This document shows positions 53,355 through 61,543 of a stretch of 64,000 bases of DNA, piece after piece. Where the stretch lies: NCBI RefSeq assembly GCF_019311235.1, contig NZ_JAHWDF010000008.1:107994-171993 (forward strand), written 5' to 3'. This stretch comes from Mesonia aestuariivivens. Its GTDB lineage: Bacteria > Bacteroidota > Bacteroidia > Flavobacteriales > Flavobacteriaceae. The number at the start of each line of letters is the position of its first letter. The stretch's first letter is position 1. Position numbers and translations under genes: made by a program. The notes under the pieces are model-generated. The model saw nothing but the letters and a program-made list of their open reading frames with translations. It ran no database searches and was not told where the DNA came from.

Positions 53355-54755
53355 ATGAAAAAATTACCGCTACATCTATTAGTTGCATTTACACTTTTGT
53401 CTTTTTTTGCTTGCAAAGAAAATTCAAATAAAAAAACTAATCATGCTGTAAAAGAAACATCACAATCAGCAATAGACAGTACACAATTAAGTGATGATGC
53501 ACTTTTAGAACTCGTACAAAAACAAACGCTAAAATATTTTTGGGATTATGCAGAGCCTAATTCCGGTTTAGCGAGAGAACGGTTTCATCCCGATGGAAAA
53601 TACCCTAAGAACGATCCCAAAATTGTCACTACTGGAGGTTCTGGTTTTGGTCTAATGGGAATTGTTGTAGGTATAGAGAGAAACTTTATTAATAGAAAAG
53701 AAGCGGTGTTGCGTTTAGAAAAAATCGCTGATTTTTTAGCAAATACTCCTCGTTATCATGGGGCTTGGCCACATTGGATTAATGGAGAAACAGGAAACAC
53801 CAAAAACTTTGGTTCTGACAGCACAGATAATGGCGGTGATATTGTAGAAACATCTTTCTTAGCTCAAGGTTTTATCGTAGTGAGAGAATACCTTAAAAAC
53901 GGTAATGAAAAAGAAAAAGCTGTGGCTGAAAAATTTAATAAGCTATGGAACGGCATTGAATGGAATTGGTATACTAATCACAAAAACGGAATCTTTTGGC
54001 ATTGGTCTCCTAATTATAAGTTTGAAAAGAACTTTATGATCGAAGGTTATAATGAATGTTTAATAACCTATGTTTTAGCTGCATCTTCTCCAGAACACAG
54101 TATTCAATCAGAAGTATATCATCAAGGTTGGGCTCGTAACGGAAATATCATTACCAATAAAAAAGCGTATGGCATTCCATTAATTTTAAAGCACAATACT
54201 GTAGGAGGTAAGGGCGGACCATTGTTCTGGGCACACTATTCTTTTTTAGGGTTAAATCCAAAAGGCTTAAAAGATAAATATGCTAATTATTGGAATTTAA
54301 ATGTAAATCACTCTAGAATAAATTACGAATACTGTCAAGAAAATCCGAATAACTATAAAACTTACGCTAAAAATTCTTGGGGATTAACCGCGAGTTATAC
54401 TAAAAATAAAGATGGTTCTACAGGATACACAGCACACTCTCCAGACGATGATCACGGAGTCGTTTCGCCCACAGCTGCTGTGAGTTCACTCCCTTACACT
54501 CCTAAAGAATCTATGCGCGCCATTCGTCATTTTTATACAGATTTAAATGAACTTACCTGGGGGCCGGCTGGTTTTTACGATGCATTTAGTCTAGAAAACG
54601 GCAAATGGGCAGCTAAAAAATATTTAGCCATCGATCAAGGTCCTATGATTGTTATGATTGAAAATTACAGAACAGGATTAATTTGGAACTTATTCATGCA
54701 AGCACCAGAAGTTCAACAAGGCTTAGATAAACTAGGGTTTACCTATTCAAAATAA
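53355..54755 (+). CDS. GH144-type (PF10091) lipoprotein, copy 2
   Basis: A 466-residue lipoprotein from ATG 53355 (MKKLPLHLLVAFTLLSFFAC, lipobox FFAC). Its PF10091 domain follows copy 1 almost motif for motif: VTTGGSGFGLMGIVVGIERNF, TDNGGDIVETSFLAQGFIVVRE, WHWSPNYKFEKNFMIEGYNEC, VYHQGWARNGN, GWGLTASYTKN-like NSWGLTASYTKNKDGSTGYTAHSP, and IDQGPMIVMIENYRTGLIWN. Both copies have the same length after start correction, which suggests duplication and divergence within the locus. The two may split endo and exo attack on the same glycan. An upstream start in the preceding gene is rejected. Confidence 0.82.
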   Translation: MKKLPLHLLVAFTLLSFFACKENSNKKTNHAVKETSQSAIDSTQLSDDALLELVQKQTLKYFWDYAEPNSGLARERFHPDGKYPKNDPKIVTTGGSGFGLMGIVVGIERNFINRKEAVLRLEKIADFLANTPRYHGAWPHWINGETGNTKNFGSDSTDNGGDIVETSFLAQGFIVVREYLKNGNEKEKAVAEKFNKLWNGIEWNWYTNHKNGIFWHWSPNYKFEKNFMIEGYNECLITYVLAASSPEHSIQSEVYHQGWARNGNIITNKKAYGIPLILKHNTVGGKGGPLFWAHYSFLGLNPKGLKDKYANYWNLNVNHSRINYEYCQENPNNYKTYAKNSWGLTASYTKNKDGSTGYTAHSPDDDHGVVSPTAAVSSLPYTPKESMRAIRHFYTDLNELTWGPAGFYDAFSLENGKWAAKKYLAIDQGPMIVMIENYRTGLIWNLFMQAPEVQQGLDKLGFTYSK

Positions 54756-54814
54756 AACAGAAAATTTAAAATTTAACTTCAACATATATACACCCACATA
54801 AAAAACCAACAACC

Positions 54815-57127
54815 ATGATTAAAAAAACAATTGCAGCGGTTTCGTTGAGTATTTTAAGTTTTACACTTAATGCACAACAAAAGGAAAAAACTTATACTGG
54901 TCCTAAGTTAAACAAAACTGAAATGAACAAAACAGTGAGTTCTCTCTTAGATAAAATGACTATAGAAGAAAAAATTGGTCAGCTTAACTTACTTAATCCA
55001 GGAGGTGGGGTTGCTACAGGTGCTGTAGTTAGCGATAATGTTCAGCAAAAAATTAAAGACGGGAATGTAGGAGGACTTTTTGGAGTCTCTGGTCCCGAAA
55101 AGATTAGAATTGCTCAAGAATATGCAGTGAATGATACTAGATTAGGTATACCTTTACTCATAGGTTCAGACGTAATTCATGGGTACAAAACCACTTTTCC
55201 TATTCCTTTAGGTACTGCAGCAAGTTGGAATATGGAACTCATCAAACAAAGTGCACAAGTTGCCGCTACAGAAGCCACTGCAGATGGTATTAACTGGAAT
55301 TTTTCTCCTATGGTAGATGTTTCTCGTGACCCTCGTTGGGGCCGTGTAGCAGAAGGAGCTGGTGAAGATGCTTATTTAGGTTCTCAAATTGCTCGGGCGA
55401 TGATAGAAGGTTACCAAGGTGATGACCTTACCAAAACAAATACAATGATCGCTACGGTAAAGCACTTCGCTTTATATGGTGCTCCAGAAGCAGGAAGAGA
55501 TTACAATAGTGTAGATATGAGTCGAGTAAAAATGTTTAACCAATATTTACCTCCCTATAAGGCAGCAATAGATGCAGGAGTAGCGAGTGTGATGACCTCT
55601 TTTAACGATGTAGATGGTGTACCAGCAACAGGAAACAAATGGCTATTAACAGATTTACTAAGAGAACGTTGGAAGTTTGATGGCTTTGTTGTTTCAGATT
55701 ATACTTCTGTAAATGAAATGATTGCTCATGGTATGGGAGATTTACAAGATGTTTCTGCCCTAGCCTTAAAAGCAGGACTAGATATGGATATGGTGGGTGA
55801 AGGTTTTGTAACTACTTTAAAAAAATCTTTAGAAGAAGGAAGAGTAACCGAAGAAGAAATTACTACTGCTGCCAAAAGAATTTTAGAAGCAAAATACAAA
55901 TTAGGTTTATTTGAAGATCCTTATAAATACTTGGACAAAAAAAGAGTTAAGAAAGATATACTCACCAAGAAGCATAGAGCATTAGCTAGAGAAGTTGCTG
56001 CAAATTCATTTGTATTGTTAAAAAAAGATCAGCAAGTACTTCCTATAGATAAAAAAGCAAAAGTTGCTTTAATAGGACCTTTAGCGAATGATAAAAACAA
56101 CATGCCAGGGACTTGGTCGCCTACAGGAGATTTTGATAATGCCATTCCCGTATTAGAAGGGTTAAAAAATGTAGCTCCAAAAGCAAAAATCACATATGCT
56201 AAAGGAGCCAACATTACTAACGATAAGCAAATGGCTGAAAACGTAAATGTTTTTGGACCTAAAATTGTAATTAGCGAAAAATCTCCAGAAGAACTTTTAG
56301 CTGAAGCTTTAAAAGTAGCACAAGAGGCAGATGTAATTGTAGCTGTAGTTGGAGAAGCCTCAGAAATGAGCGGAGAAGCCGCAAGTAGAACTAATCTATT
56401 AATTCCTGAAAGTCAAAAAAAACTAATTCGTGAATTGGCTAAAACTGGTAAACCAATGGTGTTGGTGTTAATGAGCGGTCGTCCTCTAAATATTTCAGAA
56501 GAGGCACAATTACCAGTAGATATACTTCAAGTTTGGCATCCTGGTGTCGAAGCTGGAAATGCAATTGGAGATGTAATTTTCGGAGATTACAATCCTTCAG
56601 GGAAACTTACCGCTTCTTGGCCTAGAAATGTAGGGCAAGTTCCTGTTTATTATTCAATGAAAACAACCGGTAGACCAGGTACTCAAGATGGATTTGAAAA
56701 ATTTAAATCTAAATACATAGATGTAGATAATTCACCTCTTTTCCCTTTTGGTTACGGATTAAGTTATACAGATTTTGAATATACAAACATGCAACTTTCT
56801 TCAAAAGAAATGAACATGAACGGTTCTATCACGGTAACTACTACCATTAAAAACACAGGTGATTATGACGGCGAAGAAGTAGTTCAGCTTTACATTCACG
56901 ATAAAGTGAGAAGTATTACGCCTCCACAAAAACAATTAATTGGTTTTCAGAAAATTGAAATAAAGAAAGGGAAATCAAAAACCGTTACTTTTACTATTTC
57001 AGCAGAAGATTTAAAATTCTACAACAGCAGCTTAGATTTTATAGCTGAACCTGGAGAATTTGAAGTTTTTATTGGTACAAGCTCTAGCGATAATAACCAA
57101 ATGAAGACCTTTATATTAAAAGAATAA
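54815..57127 (+). CDS. GH3 beta-glucosidase
   Basis: A 770-residue secreted exo-beta-glucosidase with signal peptide (MIKKTIAAVSLSILSFTLNA). The GH3 N-domain (about 35-390) contains KIGQLNLL, GIPLLIGSDVIHGYKTTFPIPLG, FSPMVDVSRDPRWGRVAEGAGEDAYLG, KHFALYGAPEAGRDYN and the nucleophile Asp295 in GFVVSDYTSV. The C-domain (about 400-640) carries the acid/base candidate Glu in GEASEMSGEAASR, then a fibronectin III-like domain (about 670-760; FPFGYGLSYTDFEY). Next to GH144 enzymes, GH3 members hydrolyse sophoro-oligosaccharides to glucose. Confidence 0.92.
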   Translation: MIKKTIAAVSLSILSFTLNAQQKEKTYTGPKLNKTEMNKTVSSLLDKMTIEEKIGQLNLLNPGGGVATGAVVSDNVQQKIKDGNVGGLFGVSGPEKIRIAQEYAVNDTRLGIPLLIGSDVIHGYKTTFPIPLGTAASWNMELIKQSAQVAATEATADGINWNFSPMVDVSRDPRWGRVAEGAGEDAYLGSQIARAMIEGYQGDDLTKTNTMIATVKHFALYGAPEAGRDYNSVDMSRVKMFNQYLPPYKAAIDAGVASVMTSFNDVDGVPATGNKWLLTDLLRERWKFDGFVVSDYTSVNEMIAHGMGDLQDVSALALKAGLDMDMVGEGFVTTLKKSLEEGRVTEEEITTAAKRILEAKYKLGLFEDPYKYLDKKRVKKDILTKKHRALAREVAANSFVLLKKDQQVLPIDKKAKVALIGPLANDKNNMPGTWSPTGDFDNAIPVLEGLKNVAPKAKITYAKGANITNDKQMAENVNVFGPKIVISEKSPEELLAEALKVAQEADVIVAVVGEASEMSGEAASRTNLLIPESQKKLIRELAKTGKPMVLVLMSGRPLNISEEAQLPVDILQVWHPGVEAGNAIGDVIFGDYNPSGKLTASWPRNVGQVPVYYSMKTTGRPGTQDGFEKFKSKYIDVDNSPLFPFGYGLSYTDFEYTNMQLSSKEMNMNGSITVTTTIKNTGDYDGEEVVQLYIHDKVRSITPPQKQLIGFQKIEIKKGKSKTVTFTISAEDLKFYNSSLDFIAEPGEFEVFIGTSSSDNNQMKTFILKE

Positions 57128-57204
57128 TCACTTATTGTTTTTGTTGAAAAAGGTTTTTAAAAGTTAGCGTTATTAAATTGTATTTTATTATTTAAACATA
57201 TATA

Positions 57205-58611
57205 ATGAGTAAGAAATTAATTTTACCTATCATCATTTCTACATTGGGTGGCTTCCTTTTTGGGTATGACACAGGAGTGATTAACGGAGCACAACTCTAT
57301 TTTAAAACCTATTTTGATTTCTCTACAGCACAACAAGGCTGGGCAGTTGGTTCGGCCTTAATTGGCTGTATATTCGGAGGGCTTGGAGCAGGTGTTTTAG
57401 CAGAAGCCATTGGAAGGAAAAAATCTTTGCTCATCGCTGCTTTTCTCTTTTCTATCTCTGCAATTGGAAGCGCTTTATCGCAAGATTTATTAAGTCTTTC
57501 TATTTTTAGAATTTTAGGAGGTGTGGGTATTGGTTTAGCATCTTTACTGTCTCCTATGTATATATCTGAAGTTTCTCCTAAAGAGAAAAGAGGAGCTATG
57601 GTTTCCTTAAATCAAATGGCCATTGTTACTGGTTTTTTAATTGTATTCTTTACCAACTATTGGGTAGGTAACCATTTATCGGCATTAATGATTACTGGAG
57701 AAATATCTACAGAATCGCTTAGCCAATGGAATATTAATGAAGGCTGGCGGTATATGTTTGGCTTAGAAATTATTCCTGCAGTGTTGTTTTTTCTATTACT
57801 CTTTTTTGTACCAGAATCGCCACGTTGGTTTGTAATTAAGCAAAAATACGAAAAAGCTGCTATAGCCTTACAAAAATTAGGTTATAGCGAGCAAGTAGCA
57901 CAAGATAAGGTGAAAGAGATTGAAGGCTCTTTAGAAGCAAAAGTAAGTAGCAATTGGGGGGCATTTAAAGGTTTAGGTTTTGCGGTTTTTGTAGGAGTTA
58001 TGCTGTCTATATTTCAGCAACTAACAGGTATAAATGCTATTTTATATTACGGTTCATCTATATTTAAAGCTTTAGGCAATTCAGCAGAAAGTGCCATTTT
58101 TCAAAATATTCTAATCGCTGTAGTTAATTTCACCTTTACCATTATCGCCATTTTTACGGTAGATAAATGGGGAAGAAAACCTTTACTTATTTTAGGTGGT
58201 TTTATTATGGCTACGGCATTAGCTATGCTTACTTACGATATTTATACACAGCAATTTAGTTTGTTGGCAGTAGTTGGTATTTTACTTTTTACAGCAGGTT
58301 TTGCAATGACATGGGGACCTGTTACTTGGGTGTTGCTTTCAGAAATTTTTCCTGATAGAATAAGAGGTATCGCGATGGGAATTGCTGTAGCTTCACAATG
58401 GCTATTTAATTACTTGGTGTCGCAAACTTTTCCTATGATGATGGATAAAGATAGTCTTGTTTTTGAAATGAGTAATGGTACATTCCCGTATTGGATTTAT
58501 GGGGTAAGTTGTATTATCATGTCTTTATTTGTCTGGAAATTTGTGCCTGAAACTAAAGGTAGAGACTTAAAAGATGTTCGTCAACTTTGGATTAAAAAAA
58601 ATAACTCATGA
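57205..58611 (+). CDS. MFS sugar porter (XylE/GalP type)
   Basis: A 468-residue inner-membrane sugar/H+ symporter with twelve helices. Signatures of the sugar porter family are GGFLFGYDTGVINGA (helix 1), EAIGRKKSLL (RxGRR-type loop), the SPMYISEVSPKEKRGAMVSLNQ motif, VPESPRWFVIKQ, FQQLTGINAILYYG (QLS/QQxTGIN motif in helix 7), DKWGRKPLL and the end motif FVPETKGRDL. It would bring the glucose released by GH3/GH97 into the cell. It ends in an ATGA overlap with the GH97 gene. Confidence 0.92.
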   Translation: MSKKLILPIIISTLGGFLFGYDTGVINGAQLYFKTYFDFSTAQQGWAVGSALIGCIFGGLGAGVLAEAIGRKKSLLIAAFLFSISAIGSALSQDLLSLSIFRILGGVGIGLASLLSPMYISEVSPKEKRGAMVSLNQMAIVTGFLIVFFTNYWVGNHLSALMITGEISTESLSQWNINEGWRYMFGLEIIPAVLFFLLLFFVPESPRWFVIKQKYEKAAIALQKLGYSEQVAQDKVKEIEGSLEAKVSSNWGAFKGLGFAVFVGVMLSIFQQLTGINAILYYGSSIFKALGNSAESAIFQNILIAVVNFTFTIIAIFTVDKWGRKPLLILGGFIMATALAMLTYDIYTQQFSLLAVVGILLFTAGFAMTWGPVTWVLLSEIFPDRIRGIAMGIAVASQWLFNYLVSQTFPMMMDKDSLVFEMSNGTFPYWIYGVSCIIMSLFVWKFVPETKGRDLKDVRQLWIKKNNS

Positions 58612-60701
58612 AAAAAATATTCAGCTTAATTAGTATCGCTTTACTCTTGGTAAATTGTACTAAAAAAGAGAACACAATAGATAAAAATCAGGCTTCAATA
58701 ACATCTCCTAACGGTGAGATTAAAGTATTTTTTCAATTAGATCAAAAAGGAAGTCCGTTTTATAGAGTTCAAAAAAATAATAAGGTAGTTATTGATACTT
58801 CTTATTTGGGATTGAAGTTTAAAAACCAATCTGATTTAAATAAAAACTTTAAAATTTCTACTATTGAAAAAACTGAAGTAGATCAAACTTGGGAACAGCC
58901 TTGGGGTGAAGAGCGTAAAATACAAGATCACCACAAACAACTTCAACTTCAATTACAAGAAACTTCTAAGACTGCACGAAAACTAAACATTACTTTTAAA
59001 GTTTTTAATGATGGAGTTGGTTTTAGGTATCACATTCCAGAACAAGAAAACCTAAAAGGTGAACTCGTCATTACAGATGAAATTACGCAATTTAGGTTAA
59101 CTAACGACCACAAATCTTGGTGGATTCCTGCAGATTACGATAGTTATGAGTATAATTATTCTGAAACTAAACTTTCTGAAATTGATGCACAAAAGGCTGG
59201 ATATGCGCAACGCCACGATAGAAACATTACCAATTTTCATGCAGTAAATACGCCTATTACCATGCAAACTGAAGAAGGCTTGATGATAAGCATTCACGAA
59301 GCAAACCTTACTGATTATGCAGGCATGACCTTAGGATTAACAGAAAATAACACCCTAAATGCAGAGTTGGTTCCTTGGGAAAATGGCGATAAAGTAAGAA
59401 CTAAGGCTCCATTCTCTTCTCCTTGGCGAAGTGTTATGATAAATGAGGAGGCCAAAGACTTAATCACCAATTACCTTATTCTAAACCTTAATGAGCCTAA
59501 TAAATTAGAAGGTTCTTTGGCTTATGCTCAACCTATGAAATATACCGGAATTTGGTGGGAAATGCACTTAGGCAAAAGTACTTGGGGCAGAAAAGATGAT
59601 CAAGGAAACTACACCACTCATGGTGCTACTACGGAGAATGCAATGAAATACATCAATTTCAATAAAAAGCACAAGATAAAAGGTTTATTAATTGAAGGTT
59701 GGAATACCGGTTGGGAATACTGGGGTGCTCAAGACACTATTGGTTTTTTTGATTTTGTAACTCCTTACGACGATTTTGATATTAATAAAGTAGTCGCTGC
59801 TGCAAAAGAAAATAATATAGAAATTATTGGTCATCATGAAACCTCCGGAGACGCCAATAATTATGAAAACCGAATGGAAAAAGCTTTTCAGTTTTATGAA
59901 GACTTAGGCATTCATGCTATAAAAACTGGTTATGCAGGCGGTATTGTACCTAAAGGTGAATTTCATCACGGGCAATATATGGTGCGTCACCATCAAAAAG
60001 TAATTGAAACCGCTGCAAAACACCAGTTAGCAATTAACGCACATGAACCTATAAAAGCAACAGGTTTACGAAGAACATATCCTAATTTTATGACGCGTGA
60101 AGGTGTACGTGGTATGGAATTTAACGGTTGGTCTCATGAAAACCCTCCTTCTCATACCGCAATTTTACCATTTACTAGAATTTTAGGCGGACCGGTAGAT
60201 TATACACCTGGAATATTTCAGATTAATTTAGCCGAATATCGTAAAGGTCAAGCTATACAATCTACGTTAGCTAACCAATTAGCATTATACGTGGTTTTAT
60301 ATAGCCCAATGCAAATGGCAGCAGATTTACCAGAAAATTATGCAAAATATAAAGATGCATTTCAGTTTATTGAAGCCGTAGGTGTAGACTGGGAAACTAC
60401 AAAAGTAATCGATGCAAAAATTGGTGATTATGTTAGCATTGCAAGAAAACAAAGAGATAGTGATAATTGGTTTGTTGGAAGTGTGACCGATGAGAATGCG
60501 AGAGAATTAAAAATTCCATTTAGTTTCTTAGATAAAAATTCTACTTACAAAGCCACGATTTATAAAGACGCTAAAAATGCCGATTTTGAAAAAAATCCTT
60601 CAGCTTATAAAATAGAAGAGGTTGAAATAAACTCAACTACGGTTTATCAAGCAAAATTAGCTGCCGGTGGTGGTGTAGCGATTGCTATTCAAAAAATATA
60701 G
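58608..60701 (+). CDS. GH97 family glycosidase, inverting type predicted
   Basis: A 697-residue lipoprotein (lipobox LLVNC). GH97 has an N-terminal beta-super-sandwich (about 30-300), a TIM barrel (about 310-590; MKYTGIWWEMHLGKSTWG, IKGLLIEGWNTGWEYWG) and a C-terminal beta domain. Candidate catalytic and calcium-binding acids are Glu411 (HHETSG), Glu480 (NAHEPIKATG), Glu498 and Glu504 (TREGVRGMEFNGW). At the position where retaining GH97 enzymes have a nucleophile Asp, this protein reads KTGYAGG (Gly). It should therefore be of the SusB-like inverting alpha-glucosidase type. It is the last gene of the operon. Confidence 0.88.
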   Translation: MKKIFSLISIALLLVNCTKKENTIDKNQASITSPNGEIKVFFQLDQKGSPFYRVQKNNKVVIDTSYLGLKFKNQSDLNKNFKISTIEKTEVDQTWEQPWGEERKIQDHHKQLQLQLQETSKTARKLNITFKVFNDGVGFRYHIPEQENLKGELVITDEITQFRLTNDHKSWWIPADYDSYEYNYSETKLSEIDAQKAGYAQRHDRNITNFHAVNTPITMQTEEGLMISIHEANLTDYAGMTLGLTENNTLNAELVPWENGDKVRTKAPFSSPWRSVMINEEAKDLITNYLILNLNEPNKLEGSLAYAQPMKYTGIWWEMHLGKSTWGRKDDQGNYTTHGATTENAMKYINFNKKHKIKGLLIEGWNTGWEYWGAQDTIGFFDFVTPYDDFDINKVVAAAKENNIEIIGHHETSGDANNYENRMEKAFQFYEDLGIHAIKTGYAGGIVPKGEFHHGQYMVRHHQKVIETAAKHQLAINAHEPIKATGLRRTYPNFMTREGVRGMEFNGWSHENPPSHTAILPFTRILGGPVDYTPGIFQINLAEYRKGQAIQSTLANQLALYVVLYSPMQMAADLPENYAKYKDAFQFIEAVGVDWETTKVIDAKIGDYVSIARKQRDSDNWFVGSVTDENARELKIPFSFLDKNSTYKATIYKDAKNADFEKNPSAYKIEEVEINSTTVYQAKLAAGGGVAIAIQKI

Positions 60702-60721
60702 ATTTACCCCCAAACCTGTTT

Positions 60722-60776
60722 GCCAACTAGAAGTTAATTTTTCAATTAAAATTATTCTTTTAGTTGGCTTTTTTTA
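60722..60776 (+). terminator. Terminator of the polysaccharide operon
   Basis: GCCAACTA (60722-60729) pairs with TAGTTGGC (60761-60768) around a partly self-paired AT-rich arm, followed by TTTTTTT. It is placed 20 bp after the GH97 stop. Confidence 0.7.
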
Positions 60777-60982
60777 TTTATAAATAAGTATTCATTCTTA
60801 GGCTACGTGAACTTATTCAGATGAATAAATTGCATCAAAAAATGCAATCTTTTTAATTTCAGAATATTATAATTCCTTTTAATTAAAAAGAGCTAGAGGC
60901 AATATTTATTAAAATGAAATTATTCAATTTTAAACAAGCTATTTTTCTAAATTAATAAAAGTTTAATCTTTATCGTTAAAAG

Positions 60983-61004
60983 TAACCGAAAACGTTTTCG
61001 GTTA
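60983..61004. promoter_or_regulatory. Perfect 22-bp LacI/GalR-type operator
   Basis: A perfect palindrome with core CGAAAACGTTTTCG and arms TAAC/GTTA. This is the classic LacI-family operator form. It lies 47 bp upstream of the small gene at 61052. No LacI-family gene is present in the window. The rest of the 350-bp gap holds the terminator at 60722 and AT-rich sequence without other signals. Confidence 0.7.
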
Positions 61005-61051
61005 TTATTATTCTTTCTAATTTTAAATTATCAATTTTAAACCAGAAGACA

Positions 61052-61417
61052 ATGACGGCGTATTTAACAGAACATGAGATTAAAACAAAGTTAAAAACAT
61101 TAGTAAAACAATACTTAGATAATTGTAGAAGTTGCGATCAGCTTTCAGAAGAATTTATTGAATTAATTAGATATACTTTAAAGGCTAAATATGCAAACTA
61201 TAATAAAGAAACCAGAACTATTCAAATTGGTATAAAACAAGAGAATGAAAATTCTTTTTATAACGATATTAAGACCTTCTCTTATTCATTAGAAGAAGCA
61301 GAAAAAGAATTGGGTAAAAATTTTAATGCTTATCAAGGTAAACAGTTAACATATTTTGGTAAGTTTTTAAATGGGCAACAACATGATATCAATTCAGAAG
61401 TAAGAGTAATTAGGTAA
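61052..61417 (+). CDS. Small hypothetical protein under the LacI-type operator
   Basis: A 121-residue soluble protein with no signal peptide. It is mostly helical with a central beta stretch (TRTIQIGIKQENENSFY) and reads as a cytoplasmic binding protein (KTLVKQYLDNCRSCDQLSEEFIELIRYTLKAKY). I do not recognise the family. It has its own terminator downstream, so it forms a single-gene unit between the polysaccharide operon and pncB. The strong operator upstream suggests sugar-dependent expression. Confidence 0.7.
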   Translation: MTAYLTEHEIKTKLKTLVKQYLDNCRSCDQLSEEFIELIRYTLKAKYANYNKETRTIQIGIKQENENSFYNDIKTFSYSLEEAEKELGKNFNAYQGKQLTYFGKFLNGQQHDINSEVRVIR

Positions 61418-61433
61418 TTAATTTTATATAACT

Positions 61434-61475
61434 AAAAACCTCTATTTAAATATTTTGTAATAGAGGTTTTTTTAA
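61434..61475 (+). terminator. Rho-independent terminator after the small gene
   Basis: AAAAACCTCTATT (61434-61446) pairs with AATAGAGGTTTTT (61459-61471) and is followed by T's. Confidence 0.85.
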
Positions 61476-61520
61476 TTTAACTTTAGCATAGGTACTACCA
61501 AAAAGCTATTCAACATTATT

Positions 61521-61528
61521 TATTTTTG
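61521..61528 (+). promoter_or_regulatory. -7 box of the pncB-pncA operon
   Basis: TATTTTTG at 61521-61528, with the pncB ATG at 61544. The leader would be about 10 nt. Confidence 0.45.
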
Positions 61529-61543
61529 CAGTAAATAATTCCT

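Noticed and set aside
51221..54755. Calling the PF10091 proteins starch-degrading glucoamylases
   Set aside because: That is only a family label; the characterised relatives in Bacteroidota act on beta-1,2-glucan.
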